Shown in pieces: positions 14,753 through 24,821 of a DNA stretch of 64,000 bases; the first letter of the stretch is position 1, and each line of letters starts with the position of its first letter. Position numbers and translations under genes: made by a program. Origin of the DNA: Gallionella sp. (lineage in GTDB: Bacteria; Pseudomonadota; Gammaproteobacteria; Burkholderiales; Gallionellaceae); assembly GCA_028699065.1 (NCBI GenBank), contig JAQVVH010000001.1:1-64000 (forward strand). The letters run 5' to 3'. The notes under the pieces are model-generated. The model was given only the letters and a program-made list of their open reading frames with translations, was not told the origin of the DNA and did no database searches.

Positions 14753-15631
14753 TTATTTGTTGCTGCGCGACGTCCCTTTCAGATACTTGAAAAAGGACGA
14801 GCTTGGATCCAACACCATCACATCGCTCTTATTCTTGAAGCTCTGCTTATAAGCGTCAAGGCTGCGATAGAAGGAATAAAACTCGGGGTCGCGGCCAAAC
14901 GCTGCCGAATAAATAGCGGTCGCCTTGGCATCGCCCTGCCCCTTGATTTTCTGGGCTTCGCGATACGCCTCCGCCAGAATCACTTCGCGCTGCTTGTCGG
15001 CGTCCGCCTTGATTTTTTCACTCTCTGCGGCACCGGAAGCCCGCAACTCATTGGCAACCCGCTTGCGCTCGGCATCCATCCGCCGATAAACGGACTCACT
15101 GATTTCCAAAGGATAATCCACACGTTTCAACCGAACATCAAGAACTTCCACACCAATCTTGCGGGCGTCCACATCCGCCTTCTCCCGCAAAACGGTCATG
15201 ATCTTGTCACGTTCACCGGAAACCACTTCATGAATGGTGCGTTTGCCAAACTCCTCACGCATGCTCGCATTCACGGTTTGCGTAAGACGCGTCTTGGCAC
15301 GCACCTCGTCGCCACCCACGCTGATGTAGTACTGGCTAACGTCCACAATGCGCCATTTGATGAAAGAGTCCACCAGTACGTTTTTCTTCTCGGCAGTAAT
15401 GAAACGCTCAGGCTCGCTTGATTCCAGCGTCAAAATTCGCGCATCGAAATAACGCACGTTCTGCATCAGAGGAATTTTAAAGTAGAGTCCGGGTTCCAGC
15501 TTCACGCCCACTACTTCACCCAGCTGAAAGACAATTGCCCTCTGACGCTGATCAACTACGAAAATGCTCATGCTGAGCAGCACCAGAACAGCGACCAGTC
15601 CGATCAAAATATTGCCGATTTTCTTGTCCAT
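14753..15631 (-). CDS. hflC: Protease modulator HflC
   Basis: 292 aa SPFH/prohibitin protein following hflK. Confidence 0.95.
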   Translation of the reverse strand: MDKKIGNILIGLVAVLVLLSMSIFVVDQRQRAIVFQLGEVVGVKLEPGLYFKIPLMQNVRYFDARILTLESSEPERFITAEKKNVLVDSFIKWRIVDVSQYYISVGGDEVRAKTRLTQTVNASMREEFGKRTIHEVVSGERDKIMTVLREKADVDARKIGVEVLDVRLKRVDYPLEISESVYRRMDAERKRVANELRASGAAESEKIKADADKQREVILAEAYREAQKIKGQGDAKATAIYSAAFGRDPEFYSFYRSLDAYKQSFKNKSDVMVLDPSSSFFKYLKGTSRSNK

Positions 15632-16815
15632 TATCTGGTCTCCCTGTCACGAGTCAGCCCGGATTCACGCGGGCGCGGTGTCGTGCCGTTCTCAGATGCT
15701 GTCGCGGCAGCTGAGGCGGCAGCTGTAGCCGCCGCTTCGGCAGTAGTCGAGGCGCGCGTGCTTTCAATAAGTTTATCGAGGGGAAGATACAGCAGGCTGT
15801 TTCCGTTTTTCTGGTCCACCAACACTTTACTGACGTTACTCAAAACCTGCTGCTGCATATCTAGGAACATACGCTCGCGAGTGACTGCCGGAGCCTTTTC
15901 ATACTCCACCAGAATCTGCTTGAAGCGGCTGGCATCACCTTCAGCGTTGGCAATCACACTCTGTTTGTAGCCATCAGCTTCCTGCATCAGGCGCGCGGCA
16001 GTACCACTGGCACGTGGGATAACGTCATTGGCATAAGCCTGCCCCTCGTTCTTTTGGCGCTCGCGATCCTGACCCGCCTTGACCGCATCGTCAAAAGCTG
16101 CCTGCACCTGTTCCGGAGGCTGGGCGTTCTGCATGGTCAGCTTGCTGATGACGATACCGGATTTGTAGCGGTCCATAATATCCTGCATCAGTTTGGTTGC
16201 CGCGGCGGCAACTTGTTCGCGTCCTTCATAAAGCACGTAATCCATTTTGCTTTTGCCGACCACCTCCCGAATGGCAGTTTCTGCCGCCTGGCGTACGCTC
16301 TCGTCCGGCATGCGATTGTTAAACAGGTATTCTGCGGGATCTTTGAGGAAATATTGCACCGCAAACTGGATGTCGACGATGTTTTCGTCATCCGTAAGCA
16401 TCAGCGATTCCTTCAGCATTTTGTTCCGGACGTTATCGCGATAACCGACTTCAACCGTACGCACCTGACTAAGATTCACCACCTCAACGGTTTCGATAGG
16501 AAACGGCAAATGCCAGCGCGGGCCAGGCTGGGTTGCCTCGAGATATTTGCCGAATCGCAACACCACGCCGCGCTGGCTTGCATCCACAATATAAAAACCA
16601 CTGGCGAGCCAGATCAGCAAACCAATGATGACCAGCAATCCAAGACTCCCCCCCTTGAATTGCGGCGCTTGTCCGCCGCCACCGGCAGTCTTCTGGCGCC
16701 GTCCTATCCCGCCAAACAAGCTGGAAATGCGGGCATTTAGCTTCCGAAGTACTTCTTCCAGATCCGGCGGACCGCCGCCATTCCGGTTACCCCATTGCGG
16801 ATCATTCAATCCCAT
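15631..16815 (-). CDS. hflK: FtsH protease activity modulator HflK
   Basis: 394 aa; MGLNDPQWGNRNGGGPPDLEEVLRKL N-terminus, SPFH domain. Confidence 0.95.
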   Translation of the reverse strand: MGLNDPQWGNRNGGGPPDLEEVLRKLNARISSLFGGIGRRQKTAGGGGQAPQFKGGSLGLLVIIGLLIWLASGFYIVDASQRGVVLRFGKYLEATQPGPRWHLPFPIETVEVVNLSQVRTVEVGYRDNVRNKMLKESLMLTDDENIVDIQFAVQYFLKDPAEYLFNNRMPDESVRQAAETAIREVVGKSKMDYVLYEGREQVAAAATKLMQDIMDRYKSGIVISKLTMQNAQPPEQVQAAFDDAVKAGQDRERQKNEGQAYANDVIPRASGTAARLMQEADGYKQSVIANAEGDASRFKQILVEYEKAPAVTRERMFLDMQQQVLSNVSKVLVDQKNGNSLLYLPLDKLIESTRASTTAEAAATAAASAAATASENGTTPRPRESGLTRDRETR

Positions 16816-16818
16816 GTC

Positions 16819-18000
16819 TTATCCTGTCTGATTATCAAGTGGATGCCAAGCCTGTGCAGTCGTCTGGACGGGTTCCGTATCACGCACTTCGCACAAGGCG
16901 GCACGCAGCACATCCATCCCGACACCGGTTTTGGCGCTTAATCGAATGGACGCGATTCTATCATATTCATCTCGGCTCACACCCGCCTGCAGACCGCTAA
17001 TATCGATCTTGTTGAACACAATGATTTGCGGAATGTTTTCGGCCCCAATCTCGGCCAACACCTTGTTGACTTCCTCAATTTGCACATCGTGGTGCGGGTT
17101 TCCGCTGTCAACAACATGCAGCAGCAAATCGGCATGAATCGTTTCTTCCAGCGTGCTGCGGAAGGCGGCCACCAGCGAATGCGGCAAGTGGCGGATGAAA
17201 CCAACGGTATCGGAAACCACCACGTTCGATTCCGTATATTCAGGCCGGTGTTCGCTCTCGGCATTTTCCCGCGCTTCAAGGAAAACACGCCGGGTTGTCG
17301 TGTCCAGCGTGGCGAACAGCTGGTTGGCCGCATACACCCCCGCGCCCGTCAACCGGTTGAACAAGGTTGATTTTCCGGCGTTGGTATAACCCACGATGGA
17401 AACCGAGAGCACATCGCCGCGCTGGCGGGATCTGCGTTGCAGCACACGCTGTTTCCGCAGCTTGTCCAGCCGCTGTTTAAGCAGGTGCACCCGTTTATCC
17501 AATTTGCGCCGGTCCAGCTCAAGCTTGGTCTCGCCGGGACCGCGCGCACCGACGGCGTGTTTCTGCTGGCCCATGTCGGTATTCATCCCGACAAGACGCG
17601 TTGACAGATAACGCAACTGGGCCAACTCGACTTGGACTTTGCCTTCATGGCTCTGCGCACGCTGGGCAAAAATATCCAGAATCAACATGGTGCGATCAAT
17701 CACCCGGACACCCAAACGGCCGGTCAGATTACGCATTTGGGCGGGAGAAAGATCGTGATTGAAGATGACAAGATCGGCGGGCTGCGCCAACAGAGTATCG
17801 GCAACTTCCTGCACTTTTCCGGTGCCGGAAAACCAGGCGGCATCCGGCCGGCTGCGCTTACCCTCTACAACGCCCGTGACTGAAACGCCTGCAGATTCTG
17901 CCAGCAGGCGCAATTCATCCAGACTGTCGGCATAGTCAGACTCACCAAAGTCAAGACTGACCAGTAACGCCGCTTCGGCTGCGGCAACAGGCTGCGGCAT
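16819..18000 (-). CDS. hflX: GTPase HflX
   Basis: GPGETKLELDRR, GYTNAGKSTLFNRLT, DTVGFIRHLPHSLVAAFRSTLEE. Confidence 0.96.
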   Translation of the reverse strand: MPQPVAAAEAALLVSLDFGESDYADSLDELRLLAESAGVSVTGVVEGKRSRPDAAWFSGTGKVQEVADTLLAQPADLVIFNHDLSPAQMRNLTGRLGVRVIDRTMLILDIFAQRAQSHEGKVQVELAQLRYLSTRLVGMNTDMGQQKHAVGARGPGETKLELDRRKLDKRVHLLKQRLDKLRKQRVLQRRSRQRGDVLSVSIVGYTNAGKSTLFNRLTGAGVYAANQLFATLDTTTRRVFLEARENAESEHRPEYTESNVVVSDTVGFIRHLPHSLVAAFRSTLEETIHADLLLHVVDSGNPHHDVQIEEVNKVLAEIGAENIPQIIVFNKIDISGLQAGVSRDEYDRIASIRLSAKTGVGMDVLRAALCEVRDTEPVQTTAQAWHPLDNQTG

Positions 18001-18233
18001 TATTGATTGTCGTCGGCAGGAAGGCTGACTGCGCGTGCAGGAACAATGGTGGAAATGGCATGCTTGTAAACCATCTGTGTCACGGTATTTTTCAGCAAAA
18101 CCACGTATTGATCGAATGAATCGATCTGTCCCTGAAGCTTGATCCCGTTAACAAGATAAATGGCGACCTGAACATGCTCCTTGCGCAACACATTCAGGAA
18201 CGGATCTTGGAGCTGCTGTCCTTTGACGGTCAT
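18000..18233 (-). CDS. hfq: RNA chaperone Hfq
   Basis: 77 aa; [45 protein letters not shown]...YKHAISTI. Confidence 0.98.
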   Translation of the reverse strand: MTVKGQQLQDPFLNVLRKEHVQVAIYLVNGIKLQGQIDSFDQYVVLLKNTVTQMVYKHAISTIVPARAVSLPADDNQ

Positions 18234-18396
18234 TTGAATTACTCGTTTGAATTTTGGATGGCTGTAACTCTACTGGATTCGCTGCCGTCTGTGAACAGGG
18301 AAAATTACAAATAAACAGAAACCAAGGACTGGCTGCAGTAGGTCACAAAGGTTGGTATGATTCCGAACACGCTTAAAGAACTGCAAAAAACACAGC

Positions 18397-19356
18397 ATGA
18401 GTCAATCCTCTGAAATTCTTAATCTTCTTGAAACCTCCCCGCTTTTTCTGGGTGTTTCTCACCGTGACATTATCGCTGTGCTGCGCAAATCAAAACTGGT
18501 CACTCTTGGCAAGGGCGACATTCTGCTGAAGCGCGGCGAATACAACAACAACTTCTATCTCATATTATCCGGACGTCTGAACATTCAGATGACCGAGCGT
18601 AGCGCACCCTTCGCGCTGGCCGGCCAAAGTGAATGTGTCGGCGAGATGTCCACGCTCGGCGACGGATTTGCTTCGGCCTTTGTAGTTGCCGCAACGGAAT
18701 GCAAACTTGTCGCGATTAGCCAGGCAGCCATCTGGGAGCTGATTGACACTTCACATCAGGCCGCACTGAACATCCTGCGCATCCTCAGTCACCGGTTCAG
18801 CTTCAATAGTCGCGCTCTAAGCGAACCCGCTGACCAGCAAGGCGGGTATATAGAGCCCAGCATGGTGGACGAGTTGACCGGCCTGTATAACCGAAAATGG
18901 ATGAATGACAAGCTGGAACGCTATTTGCAACGGGGCATGACCCAAAATCAGCCGGGCTGCCTCGTCATGCTGGAAATGGATAAACATCAGCAATTTGCAG
19001 AAGAATTTGGCGCTTTAGGTGCGGATCTGGCGTTACGCTCCATTGCTCACACCACACTGACCTGCCTGCGTCCGGATGATCAGGCGGGCCATTACATGGG
19101 CCCCAAATTTAGCATCTTCCTGCCCAACACCCACTCGCTGCACGATGCAGGCATCGCGGCGGAGCGTCTGCGTATCGCCATCAATAACACGCCGATCGTC
19201 TTGCCCAGCGGCGATAGCCTGCCATCCATCAGTGTCTCGCTGGGCGTCAGCCAGGCACGCCCAAACGATCGGCTGGCAACGCTGTTGGAGCGCGCCATGA
19301 ACGCGCTTCAACAAGCTCAAAGTGCCGGCGGCAACCGTGTAAAAATTGACGTCTGA
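18397..19356 (+). CDS. Cyclic-nucleotide-binding domain + degenerate GGDEF domain protein
   Basis: 319 aa; CNB-like N-terminus, VDELTGLYNRKWM GGDEF-domain start, MGPKF in place of GGDEF. Confidence 0.85.
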   Translation: MSQSSEILNLLETSPLFLGVSHRDIIAVLRKSKLVTLGKGDILLKRGEYNNNFYLILSGRLNIQMTERSAPFALAGQSECVGEMSTLGDGFASAFVVAATECKLVAISQAAIWELIDTSHQAALNILRILSHRFSFNSRALSEPADQQGGYIEPSMVDELTGLYNRKWMNDKLERYLQRGMTQNQPGCLVMLEMDKHQQFAEEFGALGADLALRSIAHTTLTCLRPDDQAGHYMGPKFSIFLPNTHSLHDAGIAAERLRIAINNTPIVLPSGDSLPSISVSLGVSQARPNDRLATLLERAMNALQQAQSAGGNRVKIDV

Positions 19357-19368
19357 CAGAAAAGAAAA

Positions 19369-19390
19369 AAGCCGCGCTAGCGCGGCTTTT
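19369..19390 (+). terminator. Bidirectional terminator
   Basis: AAAAAAGCCGCGCTAGCGCGGCTTTT. Confidence 0.8.
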
Positions 19391-19396
19391 CATATT

Positions 19397-19472
19397 TGGC
19401 GTCCCCTACGAGATTCGAACTCGTGTTATCGCCGTGAAAGGGCGGTGTCCTAGGCCTCTAGACGAAGGGGAC
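19397..19472 (-). tRNA. tRNA-Glu (anticodon TTC)
   Basis: Reverse complement GTCCCCTTCGTCTAGAGGCC...CCCTTTCACGG...GGTTCGAATC-type arm...GGGGACGCCA; 76 nt with encoded CCA. Confidence 0.95.
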
Positions 19473-19493
19473 GTGGTTGCTACCTCTTCTTTT

Positions 19494-19569
<76 letters not shown>

Positions 19570-19650
19570 GTACCTCGAAAGAGCGCGCATTATAGAGATG
19601 GCCTCTTGGCTTGTAAAGTCGAGTTTTGAAAAATTTCTCGCCTTGGATAA

Positions 19651-20055
19651 TTAGCGGGTCAGCGTGACAAAGGTGAGCTTCGTAACACCCGAACGCTGAG
19701 CCAATGCCATCAGTTCAGCCACTCGCCCGTAAGCGACTTCCTGATCTGCCTCGATCTGTAATTGGAATTGAGGATCGGCAGCTCTTTGTTGCAATATCTC
19801 AGCCAGCACCTCATCACTTATATGAGCCTGATCCAAGGCAATATTGCCTTTGGCATCAACCTCCAGACTCACCTTTTGCAGTTTATCGATTTGCTGTACG
19901 GCGTCAGTCTTGGGGAGGCTGATCTTGAGCGACTGCGGAGAAAGCAAGGGCGCGGTAATAATAAACACCACCAACAAGACCAGCATCACGTCAACCAAAG
20001 GCGTGACGTTGATCTCACTCATCATGTCGCCTTCCGAATTATTCCCGATGGCCAT
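19651..20055 (-). CDS. exbD: Biopolymer transport protein ExbD/TolR
   Basis: 134 aa; MSEINVTPLVDVMLVLLVVFIITAP. Confidence 0.92.
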   Translation of the reverse strand: MAIGNNSEGDMMSEINVTPLVDVMLVLLVVFIITAPLLSPQSLKISLPKTDAVQQIDKLQKVSLEVDAKGNIALDQAHISDEVLAEILQQRAADPQFQLQIEADQEVAYGRVAELMALAQRSGVTKLTFVTLTR

Positions 20056-20060
20056 CGCGG

Positions 20061-20717
20061 TTATCCTTTGAAATTATGCTTGAGTGCGAGACGTAAAAAA
20101 TCATGTGCAAAATTATCCAGCTCAGTAATACGCACTTTCAGCCCGCGTAAAAAATAGTTATAGGCCAAAACGGCCGGGAGCGCCGTCGCAATCCCGATCG
20201 CGGTCGCGACCAGCGCCTCGCCAATCGGGCCAGCCACAACATCCAGCGAAGCCGAGCCACTTTGCCCAATGTTCTGCAGGGCATTCATAATGCCCCACAC
20301 CGTACCAAACAACCCCACAAACGGCGCCGTCGAGCCTATGGTTGCCAGTTCCGCCAAGCCGCGCTCATGATAACGCTGGAGATTTTGAACCTGCTGTTGC
20401 AACTGACGTTGCAACACCTCTTGCGGTGCGCCGGTGTGCATCAAATCCTGACGATCCGAATCCAGCATTTTCAGCTCAGCGAAACCAGCTTGCGCCAGAC
20501 GAGCAATATCCCCCTCACCTTGGCGAGCAATTGCAGCCGCAGCTTCCCAATCGCGCGCCGCCCAAAAATTCTTTAGAAAACCCCGGTTGCAATTGCGATC
20601 CAGGCGCTGTCGCCAAAGTTTATAAAAACCAATTGACCAAGTTACAACCGAGAGTGAAATCAGTATCAACAAAGCACCGGAAACTATTGGCGATTCGGCG
20701 AGAAAAAAGCCGCTCAT
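20061..20717 (-). CDS. exbB: MotA/TolQ/ExbB proton channel family protein
   Basis: 218 aa; ELATIGSTAPFVGLFGTVWGIMNAL...GPIGEALVATAIGIATALPAVLAYNYF. Confidence 0.93.
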   Translation of the reverse strand: MSGFFLAESPIVSGALLILISLSVVTWSIGFYKLWRQRLDRNCNRGFLKNFWAARDWEAAAAIARQGEGDIARLAQAGFAELKMLDSDRQDLMHTGAPQEVLQRQLQQQVQNLQRYHERGLAELATIGSTAPFVGLFGTVWGIMNALQNIGQSGSASLDVVAGPIGEALVATAIGIATALPAVLAYNYFLRGLKVRITELDNFAHDFLRLALKHNFKG

Positions 20718-21388
20718 GTTTTATCCTCGAGTGAAAAATGAATGGGCACCCTAAACCACTGCGTTACCGCTTGCCCGCCTTGTTGCGCCGGCACAAAACG
20801 CCAACGCCTGACTGTATTCAGCGCAACCCTGTCCAGCACGTCGTGCCCGCTGCTCTTAAAGACCTGAACTTCCCCGCAAGCACCATCTGATCGCACCTCC
20901 ACATTCAGGATTACTTTTCCGCTCCATCCCATGCGACGCGCCATCATGGGATAGTGCGGGCGCGGGTTGTTTAAATAGCTCGCCTGATAATCCGGTGCGC
21001 TATCTACAATTGGCGCGGTTGATGCTGCAACTGGCACGACAGGTATCGTTTCCGGCTGCACGGCAATAACCGGTTCGGAGAGCTCAGGGACTTGAGGGGT
21101 TAATTGAACGCGCTCTATTCTGACAGGCATCTTCCGGAAAACTGGGGAAGCCGGTGCAATCGGCACTACCGTCTGCACAACAGCTGCCTGTTGCATGACC
21201 ACTGAAACGGACAACTCCTGCACCACAATCGTCGGGGGCATTGGGCGCGACAACCACAGCATGACCACAGCGAAATGCATCACCACCACCACAGTGACGA
21301 TAATAATCTGCTCCCGATTCGGGAAATTGTAAAAATGCAAACTTCGGGACGACATGAATTGGTTTAACAAGGAAAATTTGCGTGCCAT
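20714..21388 (-). CDS. tonB: Energy transducer TonB
   Basis: 224 aa; C-terminal NPRPHYPMMARRMGWSGKVILNVEVRSDG TonB domain; overlaps exbB. Confidence 0.9.
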   Translation of the reverse strand: MARKFSLLNQFMSSRSLHFYNFPNREQIIIVTVVVVMHFAVVMLWLSRPMPPTIVVQELSVSVVMQQAAVVQTVVPIAPASPVFRKMPVRIERVQLTPQVPELSEPVIAVQPETIPVVPVAASTAPIVDSAPDYQASYLNNPRPHYPMMARRMGWSGKVILNVEVRSDGACGEVQVFKSSGHDVLDRVALNTVRRWRFVPAQQGGQAVTQWFRVPIHFSLEDKT

Positions 21389-21565
21389 CCTACCAGCGTC
21401 TTCCTAACTGCAACAGCATTTAGCGCCGCGCCCCACGTTCATACCCGTTAATGTAAGCCGATTCACAACACACCGCCCTGCGACATTTTGTCGCAGGGGA
21501 AGGCATCAAACACCTGGTTACAAATCAAACATGGGCACACCTGCAACTGAAGCTAGAATGTCGCC

Positions 21566-22942
21566 ATGCAGAATCACGGCTTTATAATTTTCTCGATCTT
21601 TTTCGCAAGCGCGCTCCCCGCATTTGCTGCGGATCCTTTTAATACTGAGCTGATGACGGCACCCATCCGGCCCGCCACAAATACTTCGACCTGTCCTCCA
21701 CCCGCCCCTCTGGAGCACCCCTTGGCCTTGGCTGATGTCGTAAATTTGACGCTCTGCAATAATCCGCAAACCCGTCAAGCGTGGGCAAACTCTCTCTCGC
21801 AAGCCGCCCAGCTTGGCGTAAGCAACTCAGCTTATCTGCCGACGGTTAGCGCCAATATCTCTGGGGATAGAAGCTCCAATTCAACAACTGCACGCAGCGC
21901 GGGATTAACGTTGTCCTACTTGCTGTTTGACTTCGGTGGTCGCGCGGCAGGACGTGAAAACGCGAAGCAACTCCTAGCGGCGGCCAAGGCATCGCGGGAC
22001 AGCACTATTCAAAGTATTTTTCTGACTGCTGTTCAGAGCTATTACAACACATTGGCCACACAAGCCGCGCTTTTCGCCGCCAATAAATCCGAGCAAGCCG
22101 CAGCGCTTAGCTATGCTGCATCGTCTGCACGCTATCGGGCAGGCACGGCTACGCCTGCTGACAAGCTTTCAGCGCAAACTGCTTGGTCGCAGGCACGCCT
22201 TAACCGCATCAATGCCGAGGGTGTCTTACACAAAGCACGCGGCGCCTTGGCCAATACGCTCGGGCTGGATGCCAATCGGACGATTACGCTGGTTGAAGCC
22301 GTGGATCAACCGCCGGACATGTCTTTCGAACAAAACATTCAGACACTGATTGATGAGGCGAAGAGGCTGCGCCCCGATTTGCGTGCTGCCGAAGCGCAAA
22401 TCCGCGCGGCAGAAGCGGGTGTTACCGCTGCCGAGGCGGCAGGTAAACCTTCGCTGTCACTCGTTGCCTCGGGCAATCGGCGGGACAGTGCCGGATTGAC
22501 CTCCAATACCTCATCACTGGGCGTCAATTTGAGTGTGCCACTGTTTTCCGGATATGCCCCAACCTATCGCATTCGCGCGGCCGAAGCCCAAGTCGAATCC
22601 AGCAAGGCACGCGCAGAGCAGCTCAGCACACAGGTTGCCCTGGATGTCTGGAATGCCTACCACGCCTTGATGACTGCCACGGAGTCGGTTCGCACCAGTG
22701 ATGACTTGCTCGCAAGCGCCGAGCAATCAGAACGCGTAGCCTTGGGGCGCTATCAGGCAGGTGTCGGAAGCATGCTGGATGTGCTTAATGCCCAATCCGC
22801 TTTGGCTTCCGCACGCCAGCAACACATTCAGGCGCGGCTCGATTGGAATGTCGGGCGGGTCGCCCTGGCGCAAGCGATGGGAACATTGGATGGCACCCTG
22901 CTCGATACTCCGGCATACACCAAGGAGAATAGTAAGCGATGA
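21566..22942 (+). CDS. TolC family outer membrane efflux protein
   Basis: 458 aa; signal peptide, TolC/OEP coiled-coil repeats. Confidence 0.92.
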   Translation: MQNHGFIIFSIFFASALPAFAADPFNTELMTAPIRPATNTSTCPPPAPLEHPLALADVVNLTLCNNPQTRQAWANSLSQAAQLGVSNSAYLPTVSANISGDRSSNSTTARSAGLTLSYLLFDFGGRAAGRENAKQLLAAAKASRDSTIQSIFLTAVQSYYNTLATQAALFAANKSEQAAALSYAASSARYRAGTATPADKLSAQTAWSQARLNRINAEGVLHKARGALANTLGLDANRTITLVEAVDQPPDMSFEQNIQTLIDEAKRLRPDLRAAEAQIRAAEAGVTAAEAAGKPSLSLVASGNRRDSAGLTSNTSSLGVNLSVPLFSGYAPTYRIRAAEAQVESSKARAEQLSTQVALDVWNAYHALMTATESVRTSDDLLASAEQSERVALGRYQAGVGSMLDVLNAQSALASARQQHIQARLDWNVGRVALAQAMGTLDGTLLDTPAYTKENSKR

Positions 22943-24114
22943 AATTTCCAATTCACTCACGCACGGCTTGGGGGTTGTTAATATTGGCCGGCTTGGTCGC
23001 GGTCGGCCTGCTCTATCGCACAGCCACACCATCCGTACAAACTTATCGCCTTGAAACCATCGAATCCGGAGAAATTCGCCAGAGCGTTTCGGCAAATGGC
23101 ACGCTGAATCCCGTTTCGCTCATCAGTGTTGGAACGCAAGTCTCCGGCACGGTCCGCAAAATTCATGTGGATTTCAACAGTAAGGTCGAGAAAGGCCAGC
23201 TGTTGCTGGAACTGGACGATGCCATGCTCGCGGCGCAACAGCGGCAAAGTAACGCAAACGTCCTGAGCGCGGCAGCCAGTCTGGAACTGGCCACGGCCAA
23301 CGAGGTACGCATGCGCGATTTATTTTCGCAGGAGTTTGTCTCGCGGCAGGAGCTGGATACCGCAGTACAGGCGAAAAAAACTGCGGCGGCCCAACTTCAG
23401 GCGGCCCGCGCCACCGCAGACAAAGACAAAGCCAATCTATCCTATTCGCTGATCCGTTCCCCGGTTTCCGGCATAGTCGTCGATCGCAGCGTGGATGTGG
23501 GCCAAACCGTGGCGGCCAGCCTGCAAACACCCACATTGTTCAAAATTGCACAGGATCTGTCGAAAATGCAGATCGACGCCAACTTTGCCGAAGCCGACAT
23601 CGGCAACATTCGCGTCGGACAAACGGCACAATTCAACGTCGATGCCTTCCCCGATCGGGGTTTTCAGGGCATTGTGCGACAAATCCGCCTCAATCCGACA
23701 ACGACGCAAAATGTCGTGACCTACGACGTCGTCATTGATGTTAATAATCCCGGACAAGTTCTCCTGCCGGGCATGACCGCCTACGTCAGTATTGTGGTAG
23801 CGGAACGCAGTGAAATTTTGTTGCTGCCAAATGCGGCTTTGCGCTTCAAGCCAACCACTTCAGCCGAAAAATCCGCGCCCAGAACCTACGGCGGCAAGGA
23901 GCCACAGAACGGCAAGAACACCGGTTTCCCCGGCAGAGTATTTGTATTGCGCGAGGGGAAACCGCAAGCCGTCAGTGTGACGCTGGGCATCACCGATAAC
24001 CGACATACCGAACTGATCGACAGCCCGTTGAAGCCGGGCGATCAGGTCATTGTGGGTGAGGCGATGGAAAATAATTCCGGCACCAGTTCGCCGATGCGCA
24101 TGAGAATGTTTTGA
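22939..24114 (+). CDS. Efflux RND/MacA-like periplasmic adaptor subunit
   Basis: 391 aa HlyD/MacA; SVSANGTLNPVSLISVGTQVSGTVRKIHVDFNSKVEKGQLL. Confidence 0.93.
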   Translation: MKFPIHSRTAWGLLILAGLVAVGLLYRTATPSVQTYRLETIESGEIRQSVSANGTLNPVSLISVGTQVSGTVRKIHVDFNSKVEKGQLLLELDDAMLAAQQRQSNANVLSAAASLELATANEVRMRDLFSQEFVSRQELDTAVQAKKTAAAQLQAARATADKDKANLSYSLIRSPVSGIVVDRSVDVGQTVAASLQTPTLFKIAQDLSKMQIDANFAEADIGNIRVGQTAQFNVDAFPDRGFQGIVRQIRLNPTTTQNVVTYDVVIDVNNPGQVLLPGMTAYVSIVVAERSEILLLPNAALRFKPTTSAEKSAPRTYGGKEPQNGKNTGFPGRVFVLREGKPQAVSVTLGITDNRHTELIDSPLKPGDQVIVGEAMENNSGTSSPMRMRMF

Positions 24115-24821
24115 TGGTTGATGCTGTTATTCGGATTGAGCATTTATATAAATCCTACGCCACCTCGGCGGGCGAATTTCCGGTGCTTAAAGACGTCAAT
24201 CTGACGATAGCCTCTGGAGATTTCGTGGCCATCATGGGACCTTCCGGCTCAGGCAAATCGACCTTCATGAATATTTTGGGTTGTCTGGATAAACCCAGTG
24301 GCGGCACGTACCGGCTGGATGGGCGCAACGTTGGGGAGCTCGCTCGTGATGAACTCGCGAAACTCCGCAATCGCACCATAGGCTTCGTTTTTCAGGGATT
24401 CAATCTGCTGCCGCGCATGTCACTGCAGGACAACGTTGCCCTACCCCTGATTTATTGCGGCATCGAGCGCGAAACACGCCGTGAACGCGCCCGCGAACTT
24501 CTGGCACGCGTCGGCCTGGAACGTTACGTCGATGCCATGCCGAACAAGATATCCGGCGGACAGCAACAGCGCGTCGCCATTGCCCGTGCGCTGGTCAATC
24601 ATCCGAGCCTGATTCTGGCCGATGAACCCACCGGCAATCTCGACAGCCACACCGGCGAGGAAATAATGGCACTGTTTGAATCACTGAATCGAGAAGGTAT
24701 CACCATCGTGCTGGTGACGCATGAGGCAGATATCGCGCAACATGCCCAACGCCAGGTACATTTCCTGGATGGCCGTATCGTGCGTGACCATCCCACCCTG
24801 CAAGTCGGAGCATGCGTATGA
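24111..24821 (+). CDS. MacB/LolD-type ABC transporter ATP-binding protein
   Basis: 236 aa; Walker A GPSGSGKST, signature ISGGQQQRVAIARAL, Walker B LILADEPTGNLD. Confidence 0.95.
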   Translation: MMVDAVIRIEHLYKSYATSAGEFPVLKDVNLTIASGDFVAIMGPSGSGKSTFMNILGCLDKPSGGTYRLDGRNVGELARDELAKLRNRTIGFVFQGFNLLPRMSLQDNVALPLIYCGIERETRRERARELLARVGLERYVDAMPNKISGGQQQRVAIARALVNHPSLILADEPTGNLDSHTGEEIMALFESLNREGITIVLVTHEADIAQHAQRQVHFLDGRIVRDHPTLQVGACV

